Positions 25,600-37,752 of a stretch of 64,000 bases of DNA are shown one piece after another. The position numbers and the translations under genes were made by a program. The notes below the pieces were generated by a model, which saw only the letters and a list, made by a program, of their open reading frames with translations, ran no database searches and was not told the DNA's origin. This stretch comes from Geosiphon pyriformis (Eukaryota; Glomeromycota; Glomeromycetes; Archaeosporales; Geosiphonaceae), in NCBI GenBank assembly GCA_016748015.1, contig JAAOMT010000263.1:7899-71898 (forward strand), read 5' to 3'. Numbering within the stretch: position 1 is the stretch's first letter; each line of letters starts with the position of its first letter.

Positions 25600-26018
25600 G
25601 CTTTCTTAAGCACACTTGTTATTCGTTGAAATGGTTGAATCTTAAATGAATATTCAGATTAAATTCAAATCCTATTTAAATTCTTTATAATAAATCTATG
25701 GCTTTTTTAAATAAAAAATATTTTAAGCTAATATTTATTTATTTTATTTATTTTTAAAAATTAACAATTGAAATTTTAAAGCTATGTATTATTTATTCAT
25801 AGCAAAAAAATATATAAAATTAAGAATTAAAATTAAGAAAAGATTTTAATTTACACATTTACCAATTTTTCTAAAGTTGTTTATTACAATAATTAGGCTA
25901 AAAATTTAATATTATTTACAAAATTTGTTTTTATTTGATTAAATTTATTAGATTTATTTGTATCAAGTTTTAAAATTAACACTGAAAAAATTTTTTATTT
26001 CCCATTCTAATATTCTTT

Positions 26019-26246
26019 TTATTTTTGAACACTAAATTCATTTTGTACGCAATAAGTTATACGTTCCTTAATTTTTTCAATAAAAAAGTTCACATGTTCA
26101 TTTGTTTGATTTGACTGGATTACTTTGAATAGAATTTGGGAATCCCATTCCCAATTTTTTTTTGCTAAATCCGTCCAACGCGAAATTTTACCAATATTAA
26201 AAGATTCGATTTTGCCCTTTATAGGCAATCGAAAAGGCAATTTCAT
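26019..26246 (-). CDS. Possible exon or gene remnant of unknown function
   Basis: 75 codons from the ATG at 26246: begins MKLPFRLPIKGKIESFNIGK and contains ISRWTDLAKKNWEWD. The composition is balanced (Trp, Asp, Glu, Gln present) and unlike chance frames in this A+T-rich region. No domain is recognised, no splice partner was found upstream, and a stop lies close by. It could be a final exon of a lost gene. Confidence 0.25.
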   Translation of the reverse strand: MKLPFRLPIKGKIESFNIGKISRWTDLAKKNWEWDSQILFKVIQSNQTNEHVNFFIEKIKERITYCVQNEFSVQK

Positions 26247-27737
26247 TGACAAAACGACTACGGTTTCAAATTATATTTTTAAATGACAATTTGACCATGC
26301 GACATAGTTTTTTTTTAGATTAAAGTAATAATGTGTGTACTAAAAGAGAGGCTAATTTGTATCCAGATTTCTTGATAGTCTTGAGAAGGAACACATTTTT
26401 GCTAATTTTACTGACAATTGATTGGTTGGTAATTGTCTTCAAACGCTATCTTCATCAAAACACGTTATTTTAACAGCTTGTACAATTCCTGCACTCCTTT
26501 ATTTGATGAAAAGTTTCAAATACGATTAAGCGTAAAATTTATGAAAAACTAGTGCCAAATTTAAAAATTCATCAATGTTCACCGTAACTATTTTAACTTT
26601 TTAATAACTAATAATATAAAAGAATTACAATTTTCAATTACGATACTAAATATTGTTGTCTATTTCAGACAAATTTAGTTCATTTACACCACTATTCAAG
26701 CCGTAAATTCATTGAACTCAATGATAGAATGAAACAGAATTCAATTTTAAAAAACCTAAATAATTAACGACAAAAAGGAACTTTTAATGAGCTGTCCCAT
26801 GTTCAAACAAACTTTAACTAAACCTAATCGGTCACTACCCTGAATAGATTTCAATATTAATATTATGCAGCCACAATCAATAATAACTTTACATGTTTAA
26901 CGGAATAAAAAAATTCTGAAACAGAAAATTTGAAAATGTTAATATCTCCTAATTATCAATTTTTCAATAAATCCAAGTATTATTGCTATTGAAGAGGGTA
27001 AAGGGTAATATTATTAAAGAAAATTATCAAAATTGACAAAATTCTAAATAATATGTAGATTAAAATTAAGAAACTCTAAAATTTTCAGGGTCGAAAATCT
27101 AAGCCAAAAATCAATATCTCTTTTTAGGCAACACCATGATAACTATTATTAAAATTTCAATTAATATAAAATAATAAAGAATAACTGCGGCCTTTGTTTC
27201 ATTTCCCGATTTCGGTCTTTTTGCATTTGAAACTGTTCATCATGCATGAATCCCTCCCGTTTAAAGTTAACACGAACTAATTTTATTTAACCCGACAAAT
27301 TATGTCCATTAAAAACAGACTTCTGTGACACCTCTTCTCAATAGAAAAATAATCTTAATGTTCACATTTCGTTGATCATCGCAAAAAATTATTTTGAATC
27401 CCTTTATCTTCAAACACACGAAATACAAATTTAAAATTCAGAGTTACATTCTCGTCACATCTTGACTGTTGTGACTGATATGGGATTCGATATTTTAAGA
27501 CAATTTAAAATTTAATTTCGTTTTATAAATACATTTATATATATATACGCTCAACCACTCATGAGGAGGATTATCTTAATCCTTTTTTGTATTTTAAATT
27601 TTCTTATAATTCAGACCAATTACAATAATAGAAATACATGCAATTAGTCGTTACTGTTAATTCAAAAATTAAATTAAAATTACCAAAACTACCTAAATTA
27701 CATTTAATAAAAAATTGACAACCAATTTTAATTTTAA

Positions 27738-27814
27738 TCTTTTCTTTTCATCCTTCCTCCTCCTTCATAATTCTCTTTTTCGTTCCACCTACTCCCAGTC
27801 TTCTTTCTTTTTTC
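27738..27814 (+). promoter_or_regulatory. Pyrimidine-rich tract upstream of the P2X-like gene
   Basis: A CT-rich block including CATCCTTCCTCCTCCTTC, 63 bases before the ATG at 27877. Such tracts are common in core promoters of filamentous fungi. No clear TATA box is seen. Confidence 0.4.
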
Positions 27815-27876
27815 AAGTGTTTAATACTTAAACCAAATTCTTTAAATAATAGAAGCTTAAAGTAAAATTTTTAAAG

Positions 27877-29877
27877 ATGCCTGATATCAAAGGTTTTATG
27901 GAAGGTTTGCTTGAGTACGTATCTTTGAATTTCGCAAATTTTGCCAGTGGTTTTCATTGGAAAACTGAAAACTAAATCCTTTGCCTCCCAATATTTTAAG
28001 ATATGAAACATTCAAAATTGTAAAAGTACAAGAGTAAGTCACTCATCTTTATCGGAAGCAAAGCTTAGAATAGAAAAAAAATTCAGAATAACAAAACCTT
28101 TTTATCTACTTTACTAGCAAGCGTCTAGGCGTGATATATCGCGCTTTTCAGATTGCTATATTTGTTTATATTATTTATAAAATCGTAATGGATCAAGGTT
28201 ATCTTAAAAAGGTGAGTATTTTTTATCAAACCTTGCTATTCTTTAAAAATTTATTCCTAAAAGTATTTTCCTTTTTTTAAGGAACCTCCGGTACCTGGTG
28301 CTGTGAGAATGTCCTTAAAAGCCCCCAAAACATTGAGCACACCAGACTATTGTGATGGCGCTTTACCATGTGTGTATTGGGGAGCAAATGATAGTAAGTA
28401 AATTTTTGGAATTCATCTTTTATAAATTTCAAAAACGAGATTCGGTTTTGATTAGAATATATATTGCCAGTTCTATATCCAAGTGATGGAGCAGGAACAG
28501 GGTTTTTTACCACAAGAGTAGCAGTCAATAGATACAACCCCGAGAACAATTGTACCTTTATAAAAGCTTCACGAGCTGACGACCCCTGCATTTTTGATTT
28601 AAGCAAAACCAAGAATGAAACCCTTCTTGGAAAATCTTATATTGCCGATATCGAAAACTATACGGTATGTTTGGAGAAAGCATATTCAATTTTTCTTGTG
28701 ACATTATCGATTGATTCAAAAAAAAATTGTACCCAATTTTTAGGTCATGATCGAGCATTCAATTAGAGGTCAAACCACCTCAATCGGATTACGTAATGGG
28801 CTTATGGATGGCAAATTGGTAAACTCTAAAGGAAAGACTGTGAAAACATGGACAAATGCTACACGGGTAGGTGGCGTCTTTTTTTAATTACTTTCAAATG
28901 ATAAAAGTCTCATGAAAATCAAAATCTTAGACAGCTGAGAACCCACAAGCAGACGGTGATATTCTAACAATCAAGGAAATATTAGACGCAGCCGGGGCCA
29001 ATTTGGAAGGTAAGAAAAAAGTATCCGTTTCAAAAGATTATTTTCCGAATGATTTTCTTGCAACCAATTTATTCAAATATTTACTTTTGAATTGTTTTTT
29101 TTCTTTAGCAAATTCAACAGCTCCCGGTGCTAAAAAAGGTGAAACTTATCGATCGTCTGGTATAGTAATTGTAATTGTAATTGATTACAAAAATGTTCCA
29201 TTCAAGGTAAAAAAAATTGTGTTTGAGTTTGTTTCTCGTTTACCGTCTCTTTTAAAAATCTGGAAACTCTCGTTGTAGGATAATGTCATTAGCTACACAT
29301 ATTACCCGCAGATGATAGATGGTAACGAATACAAAACCACCGAAAGTATATATCAATCAGATGGCTCTTATATAATAAAGGACCGACACGGGTAAGTTTT
29401 AAATGATTAATTTGCCAAAATTCTTCAGAGCTTTAAAAAAAAGTTCCATTGCAGTATTCGTTTGGTGTTCCAACAATACGGCTCAATCGGTGTATTTGAC
29501 TTCATTTCACTTCTCCAAAACATTGTCGCTGGTTTCGCACTCTTTGTGAGTATTTAATAGAGCATGTCCAAAATTGCATTTATTGGGACCAATATTTTAT
29601 TATCCGAATTCTAATTAACTCACAAATTTAGTCGTTGGCAACCCTACTCGTCGAAATCCTCATGTTGCAATTCCTTCCAGAAAAGAAAGATTACGAAGAG
29701 TGGAAATTTGAGACGACACACGATTTTGATCTACATCGAAAAGAGAAACAAAAAAAAATTCAATCCCCTGAAGATGAAACCGCGGAGAATCAGGCTTATT
29801 ACAATCAAACTTCTCCAGGGTATAACGCTGCTTCTAATTCGAACTATTATAATCCAAATATGTTTGCCACCCAATAA
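27877..29877 (+). CDS. P2X-like ATP-gated cation channel
   Basis: Eleven exons: 27877-27914, 28001-28033, 28118-28211, 28282-28393, 28456-28664, 28744-28866, 28931-29009, 29109-29206, 29279-29391, 29455-29545, 29632-29877; all joins GT/AG and in phase; 411 residues. Layout is that of a P2X subunit: short N-tail with Y-x-T-x-K (YETFK, 14-18), KRLGVIYRAFQ then transmembrane helix 1 (29-48), GYLKK, an ectodomain of about 265 residues including GFFTTRVAVN and SSGIVIVIVIDY, KDRHGIRLVF then G-x2-G-x-FD, transmembrane helix 2 (319-342), and a tail with Y-x3-K (YEEWK, 351-355). K68 and K296 could match the ATP-contacting lysines of animal P2X. The animal NFR motif reads NVI, and only four ectodomain cysteines are present. 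P2X proteins assemble as trimers and pass cations, at the surface or in intracellular membranes; which applies here is unknown. Confidence 0.88.
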
Positions 29878-32240
29878 AATATTTAAAACGAATCATGGAA
29901 AATTTTCAATTTAATTAACTTAATTTCATGATACCTTGATTTTACAAAAGCATTTTAGATTCTTGGGAGTGTTGTGTTGAAAATTACCTTTTCTTGCTTG
30001 TATAATATTTTATAATAGCATCTTTTATATAAGGACCTTATTTATTTAATGACCCCAATTTTAATATATAGATCAATTTTAGTTTAAATCAGAAGTTAAA
30101 TAATTCATTTCTAGGCGTGAATCAGCCTATATATTTATAGCTCTTAAAAGGGTTCAAACTATTAAACGGTGAATTTAGGTTGAATATAATTGGTTATCAG
30201 TGTGACTGACTATTTTTGAGTATGTTTTAATTACCAAAATGTTTAAAATTGTGAATTTGTGCTTATACATTATGACACATATTAAGATTTATGTTATTTT
30301 CTGCTTTTAAAACATCTAAACTTTTATGTTATAATATGTTTTGACATTGAAACCTGAAGTGCAAAATAGATTTTTTTAAAATTTCTTAAAACACAGGATT
30401 TATAATATTAAGTTCATGTTCAAAAATGAAGACATTAACAATTTTATTTTTGCTAACATCTTTATATCAGGATATTTAGTTTAAAACAAAACCAATATTT
30501 TTTTTCATAATTTTTGTTCATAATTTTGTTTATTGCTTTATTTTAGGCATTGATTCTAATGTCATTTTCAAGAAATCCAAGTTGCAAAAAGTTTTTATTG
30601 CTAAATAAATATTATTCATTAAATAATTTTTTGAAAACATCTAATTTGAATTATGTTAAAACTAAATATTTTAGATTATTTAAATAGATATTTAAATAAA
30701 TATATAAATAAATATAAATAATAAAATAAGCCAAAAAAACCAGCATAACATAATTATTAGAAGTATATGTGTATTTCAAATTCATTTAATTAATTAGTTT
30801 CAAAATATAAAAATATTTAAAATGTAAGATAATAAGATAGCTTTTTTAAATTAAGAATTAATATATACAAAAAATAATCTTTTATAAATAAATTTTTTTT
30901 GTAATTTTATAGTTATTTTAAAAAATTATTCAATTTAATATAAAATAGTTTTTCAATTCGTATTTGTAATAATAGTAGTTTTTTTCCAAAGTATATGTAA
31001 TGTAACTTTTTTAAAACTTTTTTTAGAATGTTTTTTTTTTAAAAAAAACTATTCATGTGATTATTTGTAATGTATTTTGATATTTTAATATGCATAAATA
31101 TAGTTTTTTAATAAATTATTGTTTTTAGTCTAAAATAAAATTAAACTAAGAATAAAAACAGCAATAGATGTGAATCAAAGATCATTTTTTTTCAAGGGTT
31201 TTAAATTCCTATGAAAGTTTATTTTCTTCTATTAGCTTTTATAAATACTTTGTGAAAAGTAAAAATTGATAAGCAATAATTTTTGTGTTATAGTAAAATA
31301 ATTTGATTGACAAAAAATTTTAATTATTTTAAATAAATTTTTTATTAATTTGGCTTATGTTAATTACATCATTAACCATAATTATTTTTACTGATTTTTT
31401 TACTGGATAATAGCTTTAATACTTCAAAATAAGCATTTGTATTTTTGATAACGCTATTTTTTTTAATTAATCAAATATTAATCTGATATGTTTTAAAAAA
31501 TTGTATTTATTTGTTTTTATAATTTATTTAATAAAATACCTGTTAAAAATAACCCACTATTTATTATTTACTTTTAAAAATGCTAATCGAAACAAAAAAT
31601 ATACTATTACAAATTAATTTAACAAGTTACAGATAGCAAAAGTAAATTTAATCAAGTAAATCTTGACAAAAAGTAAATTAAATGTAAATAATTTAATTGA
31701 TGTAATTAATCTTAAATTATAGCTATTTATTTTTTTAAATATTAGAAAATAAAAAAAAATTTTGTAATTGTTATTAAAAACTAATATAATATTCGTAAAT
31801 TGAATTATTAATAAAAAATAATAAAAATAAATTAAATAACTGTTATTTAGTAAATAAAAAACATTGAAATAATAATTGAATTAATCTTAAAAATTAAGAA
31901 TAATTTTATTGTTTAAATTTCAATTAGTAATAAAATATACTTGATAAAAAAATTAATAACCAAGTCAACAACTAAATTAACAATTCGGTTTTAATTAGAT
32001 AAATAATTTATTTATTATGAAAATTAATTAAAAAGTCAAAAATTAATTTTAAAAATAAAATAACTAATGTTTAAATAAATAAATTTTTAAATTGAATTTT
32101 TTTTATAGAAGTGTAATGCATAAAATTCAAAAAATTTGATCTATTCATTTTTTAGCTGTTAATACAAAAATTATATTCAATTGTTTGAGTAATATTGGTT
32201 TAGTATGCATTTTTAATTAAAAACTAATGTAAATGGGAAA
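29878..32240. other. A+T-rich stretch, no gene recognised
   Basis: Dense A+T with stops in all frames. Around 31630-31690 it shares words (TTACAGATA, AAAGTAA, TAAATCTTGA) with the reverse complement of about 40340-40420, hinting at an old repeat. Confidence 0.5.
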
Positions 32241-32285
32241 AAATAGATTAAAATCTTTTTATCTGTGAAAATCAATTGCAGATTA
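32240..32285 (+). promoter_or_regulatory. Conserved BTB-family upstream block with palindromic core
   Basis: The core at 32259-32285 is TTATCTGTGAAAATC followed by AATTGCAGATTA; GATTAAAATC precedes it. It is the same block as at 285-330 and 56727-56772. A TGCGTCA box follows at 32299-32305. It lies 73 bases before the ATG at 32358 and survives although the gene is dead. Confidence 0.5.
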
Positions 32286-32357
32286 AGAGATAAACGATTG
32301 CGTCATAAATTCTGCTATAAGCATGTGAACCTTTCAGCTACTGCTTTCTGGACATTC

Positions 32358-33904
32358 ATGGCGCCCCAACAACTCTTCCACGATTTGTCTTGTGATTTTG
32401 GGAGCCTATTTAATAATCAAAAATGTTCTGACATTAGAGTTATCGCTGGTGATGGACCTAATACGATAACTTTTCACGCTCATGGGTTGGTCTTAGCAAC
32501 AAGATCTCGTATTTTGCCGCTGCCCTCTCTAGTAATTTGGTTCAAAGAGAAAATGACATTATTCTTTTTTCTAAACCTAATATTTCTCCTCAAATTTTTG
32601 AGGTGATACTTCGGTGAGTTTAGTTTGTTCAATATCCATTTATTAGTATTTTATTTCTAGTATTTAATATTTTTTGGTTTTTGTTTAGATACATGTATAG
32701 CGGTGAAATAGAACTTGACGAATACGGAGTGCCTATAATTTTAGAATTTTTCGTTGCCGCTGAAGAGCTCATTTTGGAAAAGCTCATTAACCACCTTGAA
32801 GACTACTTAATTGAACACCATGCAAAAGAGTTGAAAGAAAATTTTCTCACTTTACGTGAAACATCATACAAGTATCCCTCCTTTAAAAAGCTACAGAATT
32901 TCTTTACCGAAATAGCTGTTAAAAATTCAGCTGCGATCTTCAACTCTCGAGATTTCACCTCGCTTGATAAAAGTGTTTTAGTTTCATTTCTACAAGGAGA
33001 TCTCTTTGATTTGCGAGAAGCTGAAATATGGGAAAAGGTTGTGGAATGGGGAGTTGCTAAATTGGCTAACAAGATTGATATAAAAGAAATCTCTAACTGG
33101 ACGGATGAAAACTTTGAAGTCTTTAAGGAGATAATTGAGGAATTTCTACCTTTAATCCGGTTCTTTCATATATCTTCCGTTGACTTCTAGTACATAGTAA
33201 AACCGTTTGAAAAAATCTTACCCGAAACTTTATATGAGGATTTTTTACCTCATTATTTGGTACCGGGGAGTCATCAAATGTCTGTAGACGCTCAGCCATT
33301 ACGTTGTTCTCAATTAAATGTTGATTCGAAGCTTCTTTGATTGCATAATGTAGAGCAGCTTGATCACTGGATTCAGGGTAAAGACGAAAATACTCCTTTC
33401 TAAAACCAACTTGAATATGATTTTGATTTGTTACTTCGAGGCAGTCGAGACGGATTCAGTCCAGCTGATTTTCATCGATTATGCGATAATAAAGGAGCAA
33501 CAGTTAGTGTTATCAAAGTGAAAGGAACTGGTCAACTGATCGGCGGGTATAACCCACAATCTTGGTCTTGCAAAAAATGGTTAGATGGAAAGGGAAGTTT
33601 TATTTTTTCCCTTGGAGATGGCAAAGCTGAAAATGCTAAACTTAGCAAATCTATTTCCGAGGATGGACCTTATGATAGCCCAAATCGTGGACCCGAATTT
33701 GGCGAGCTTAGTATTATAATGAAAAGTGAAGATTTTCAAAATAAGCCTGGATGCTCTTGTGGAAAGGATACAGAATATGAGCACGCGATAATGCCTAATT
33801 TAGAAAATGGAAAAGTAAACTTCTTAGTTGAGGAATATGAAGTTTTTCAAATTAGAAAGCATGAAACTCGTTGTTATTTCCGTTTACCATATTTTAAATA
33901 CTAA
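32358..33904 (+). pseudogene. BTB-BACK-TLDc pseudogene (right-facing member of inverted pair)
   Basis: Exons 32358-32613 and 32689-33904 match the intact gene at 55105-56611. BTB (SDIRVIAGDG, TFHAHGLVLA), BACK (IWEKVVEWGVAKL) and TLDc (LLLRGSRDGFSPADFHRL, FIFSLGDGKAENAKLSKS) are all present. It is broken: exon 1 is one base shorter than the intact copy (256 against 257), shifting frame at about 32506 where the left-edge copy keeps it; TAG replaces a Tyr codon at 33188-33190; TGA follows DSKLL near 33338; TAA replaces a Gln codon near 33402. The last two stops are shared with the pseudogene at 36246. From 33074 to 33848 the two are almost identical. The 3' end beyond 33848 is unrelated to the partner. 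Confidence 0.85.
33074..33848 (+). repeat. Right-facing arm of 775-bp inverted repeat
   Basis: Matches the reverse complement of 36269-37043. I found four mismatches, all between about 33190 and 33249. Covers the end of BACK and most of TLDc. The arms are separated by 2420 bases. Confidence 0.92.
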
Positions 33905-36245
33905 AATTTTTTTTTATGTCTTCCCCACCTCTTTAAGGGCTAGTGGATTTCCCAGCTCATATAAATCAAATAATTGAGTTTTTCTATTTTCTAAAGTTTA
34001 TATCGAAAAGGGCTTCCTATTTTAGAAATTTGCACGAGTAAAGTATTCTATAGCCTATTACTCTAAGTATACAATAAATAACAGAATGGATATGAAATAT
34101 TTATTCATTTATTTTAATGATCAGAACATTCTGAATATATGAAGCTTTTTTTTGAATAACATTAGTTAGAGCTTGGAAAAATAATAAAAATATTGCTCAT
34201 TTAAAATTCTTTGAGTTCACTTTTTGAAGATATTAAACCATAAAATGCTTCAAGATCTTTTTATTTATCGTGTTATTCATTAAATGGCATTAGAAAAGTC
34301 ACTTCTGCATGTTTCAGCATGATTATAGTTGTTCGCTATTCAAAGTGTAAATTTAGATTTAATATAAATAAATGGCGAAGGTACTGGGAAATGGCAATTA
34401 CTTGAATGATTTAATCATGGTTATCTTAAAAATATATTTATTTTTTATGGCTGCATAATTCATTCTAACAAAGCCAATCCAGAACCTTAATTGAAAGATT
34501 AATAGGTAATTCTGCTAAAACAATGCTCAACAATAAAATCTTGCATAAAAAGAGTTTTTTTTATTTACTAGCAAGAAACGATCGCTAGGCAATCAACATG
34601 CTATTCATTCAATCTTTATAATGATTTTTATGAATCAGATTATAAAAAGTTTATTGTTAGAACAATCCATTAAATTCTTATTTGCTAAATTCTGATGAAC
34701 ATTAAATATTAAATAATCATAAGTGACTTATGTTATTCAAAAATATTTATTTATGATGAAAACTTCAATGTTTTTTAAATATCTAGCATTTGAAAGGCAA
34801 TACTATTTTTAAGATTTAATTCGAGTTCACATATAAAATAAATATATTGTCAGTTTAATATTTCGGACAAAAAATGTATTTAATCATGATTATAACAAAG
34901 CATTTAAACAAAAAAAATGGTATTTTGCTGATTTTGTGAATAAAGCTTCCAATAAATCAAGAATATTTTATATTTTGAATTCATAAACAATTAGCTCAAT
35001 ATTCTAAATTAATAAATGGGTAAATATTATTTTTGAATATAATTCAAGTTTGTTGGCCTGAAAATTTAAAATTAATAATTTCCTTACTGTTTAAAATAAA
35101 ATTAATTCATATTAAATAATTGAGCCTGAAATGACAGTTAGTTGCATAGTACAATAACACAAAATAATTATGCCTGAATATGTACATGGTAACAATCCAT
35201 GATAAAGCACATAATATTATGTGTTTTCCATTTTCTTATGTTCATTCACATATTAGGTTTTGTAACGTTCGACTTCCAGTATTATCTATTTGCCAATTTC
35301 AACTCATTACACAATTTGAATGAAATAATAATGAGCTCTACGATTGAATTTAAATGGTTATCATTTTTTCACTGCTCGAATGAAGGCTTAAAATAATATT
35401 GAATTCATTCTAATCAGGATGATAAATTGATAGTGATAAACTATTATTGATTATTTTAATTTTACTTTAGGCATTTTGCCAAATTCTTTAATTTCTTTTA
35501 TGAAGCTTTATGGTTTATTTACTTAACATAAAATTAAATATTAGTATGTAAATATAATATATAAAAATAAGATATAAAAATCAAAGATTTTTCCTCTTGT
35601 TTGCTTTATTTGTTCACAAAATGCTTTATCTTCAATATTGTTTTACTGCCTTTTTTTGAGCAAAATTGGTATTAAAATATTTTCAAGAACTACAATCTAA
35701 AAACCATTAATTTTCTGAACATCAAAATTTGTAGGATTTTCAAGTGCATAATTCGAGGAGATTTTATGATTTCCTCTTTCAATCTTTCTATTGAAAAATA
35801 TCAGATATAACAAAATGTATCCTTTATTAATGATTTTTTAAAGGCAACAAGCTTAATTATATTTGATCTTATTAACATTAATTAGCTGAATTAAATTTTT
35901 GGATTTGATTAAATTGGTTAACTCATTATGTTTAAATATAATATATATTAAATTATTGGTGTAAAACTATCTTGTTCGTATCTTACAAAGATATGAATAT
36001 TTTTTAATAATATAGAATATATTTTAACTTGAAATAATTTTCAAAGTGGTTAAAAGATTTGGCACAAACCTCAATTGAAATTAGATACACTGATTTTTGA
36101 AATAATATTTCATATCTAATTCTGTGTCTTTATTGTAGAGCTTATAGTAATAAGTTCTAAAAGAATCTTTTCCAAAATAGGGAACCCTATTAATATAAAC
36201 TTTAGAAAATATAAAAACTGAATTAATTAAATTATATAACCAATT
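33905..36245. other. Spacer between the inverted BTB pseudogenes
   Basis: A+T-rich and non-coding as far as can be read; no domain or TE end recognised. The frame at 35199-35396 has no support. Confidence 0.5.
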
Positions 36246-37752
36246 TTAATGTTTCTGATTTCTGATTCGAAAAACTTCATATTCCTCAACTAAGAAGTTT
36301 ACTTTTCCATTTTCTAAATTAGGCATTATCGCGTGCTCATATTCTGTATCCTTTCCACAAGAGCATCCAGGCTTATTTTGAAAATCTTCACTTTTCATTA
36401 TAATACTAAGCTCGCCAAATTCGGGTCCACGATTTGGGCTATCATAAGGTCCATCCTCGGAAATAGATTTGCTAAGTTTAGCATTTTCAGCTTTGCCATC
36501 TCCAAGGGAAAAAATAAAACTTCCCTTTCCATCTAACCATTTTTTGCAAGACCAAGATTGTGGGTTATACCCGCCGATCAGTTGACCAGTTCCTTTCACT
36601 TTGATAACACTAACTGTTGCTCCTTTATTATCGCATAATCGATGAAAATCAGCTGGACTGAATCCGTCTCGACTGCCTCGAAGTAACAAATCAAAATCAT
36701 ATTCAAGTTGGTTTTAGAAAGGAGTATTTTCGTCTTTACCCTGAATCCAGTGATCAAGCTGCTCTACATTATGCAATCAAAGAAGCTTCGAATCAACATT
36801 TAATTGAGAACAACGTAATGGCTGAGCGTCTACAGACATTTGATGACTCCCCGGTACCAAATAATGATGTAAAAGATCCTCATATAAAGTTTCGGGTAAG
36901 ATTTTTTCAAACGGTTTTACTTTGTAGTAGAAGTCAACGGAAGATATATGAAAGAACCGGATTAAAGGTAGAAATTCCTCAATTATCTCCTTAAAGACTT
37001 CAAAGTTTTCATCCGTCCAGTTAGAGATTTCTTTTATATCAATATTGCTACCCAATTTAGCAACTCCCCATTCCACAACCTTTTCCCAAATTTGAGATTC
37101 TTCCATGATAAGGTAATTCCGGGATAAAATCGAAGAAAGAAAACTTTTATTAAGGGAGGTGAAATCTTGGGATCTGAAGATTATAGCTGGACTTTTAGCA
37201 GCTATTTGGGTGCAGAATTCTTGTAGCTTTTTGAACGAATCATGCATAAATGATGTTTCATGCAAAGAGGCAAAGTTTTCCTCTAGCATTTTTGCATGAT
37301 GTTCAATTAGATAGTCTTCCAGGTAGTTTGTGAGATTTTTCAAACTGAGCTCATCAGCAGCAACAAGCAATTCCAAGATCGCAAGTATTCCGTGTTCTTC
37401 AAGAGAAATTTCGCCATTATAAATATATCTGTCCAGAAAAATAGAACAGGTGAATCATTTGAGTTAAATACTGTTAAGGAAACTAAATATACCTACCTAA
37501 GAACCACTTCAAAAATTCTAGGTGGTATATTGGGTATGTGGAGAATAATGGTATTATTTTCTCTTTTAACACAATCATTAGAGAGTCCCTGACAAAATAT
37601 GATGATCTCGCTCCTAAAATTGGCGAATGAGCATTAAAAGTTCTGGTGTTTTGTGTCTTGCCCACGACAATTTTAACATCAGAGAAATTTTGATTATTCA
37701 ATAAGCTCCCTAAATCCTGAGATAAAGCCTGGAAAAGTTGTTGGGGTGCCAT
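36246..37752 (-). pseudogene. BTB-BACK-TLDc pseudogene (left-facing member of inverted pair)
   Basis: Exons on the minus strand 37497-37752 and 36246-37428. Exon 2 is 1183 bases, exactly the length of exon 2 of the intact gene at 55105-56287, so it holds no net indel, but it carries TGA after DSKLL and TAA before NQLEYDF. Exon 1 is 256 bases, one short, and shifts frame after ARSSYFV (about 37585). The start MAPQQLFQALSQDLG is clear. BTB and early BACK are diverged from the 32358 pseudogene, whereas 36269-37043 is nearly identical to it. No conserved upstream palindrome was found before this copy. Confidence 0.85.
36269..37043 (-). repeat. Left-facing arm of 775-bp inverted repeat
   Basis: Partner of 33074-33848. 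It ends inside both genes rather than at their edges, as expected for a gene-conversion tract. Confidence 0.92.

Larger units (their letters stand above)
24747..27737. other. Intergenic region with a minisatellite and one coding-like frame
   Basis: A+T-rich; contains the 19-bp tandem repeat at 25532-25599 and a small protein-like frame at 26019-26246, each listed separately. Nothing else recognised. Confidence 0.5.

Noticed and set aside
28277-28758. Two minus-strand frames over the P2X-like gene
   Set aside because: Antisense to verified in-phase exons 4 and 5; no independent support.
33581-33784. Minus-strand 67-codon frame, repeated exactly at 36333-36536
   Set aside because: Antisense shadow of the TLDc coding sequence; it is duplicated only because it lies within the 775-bp inverted repeat.
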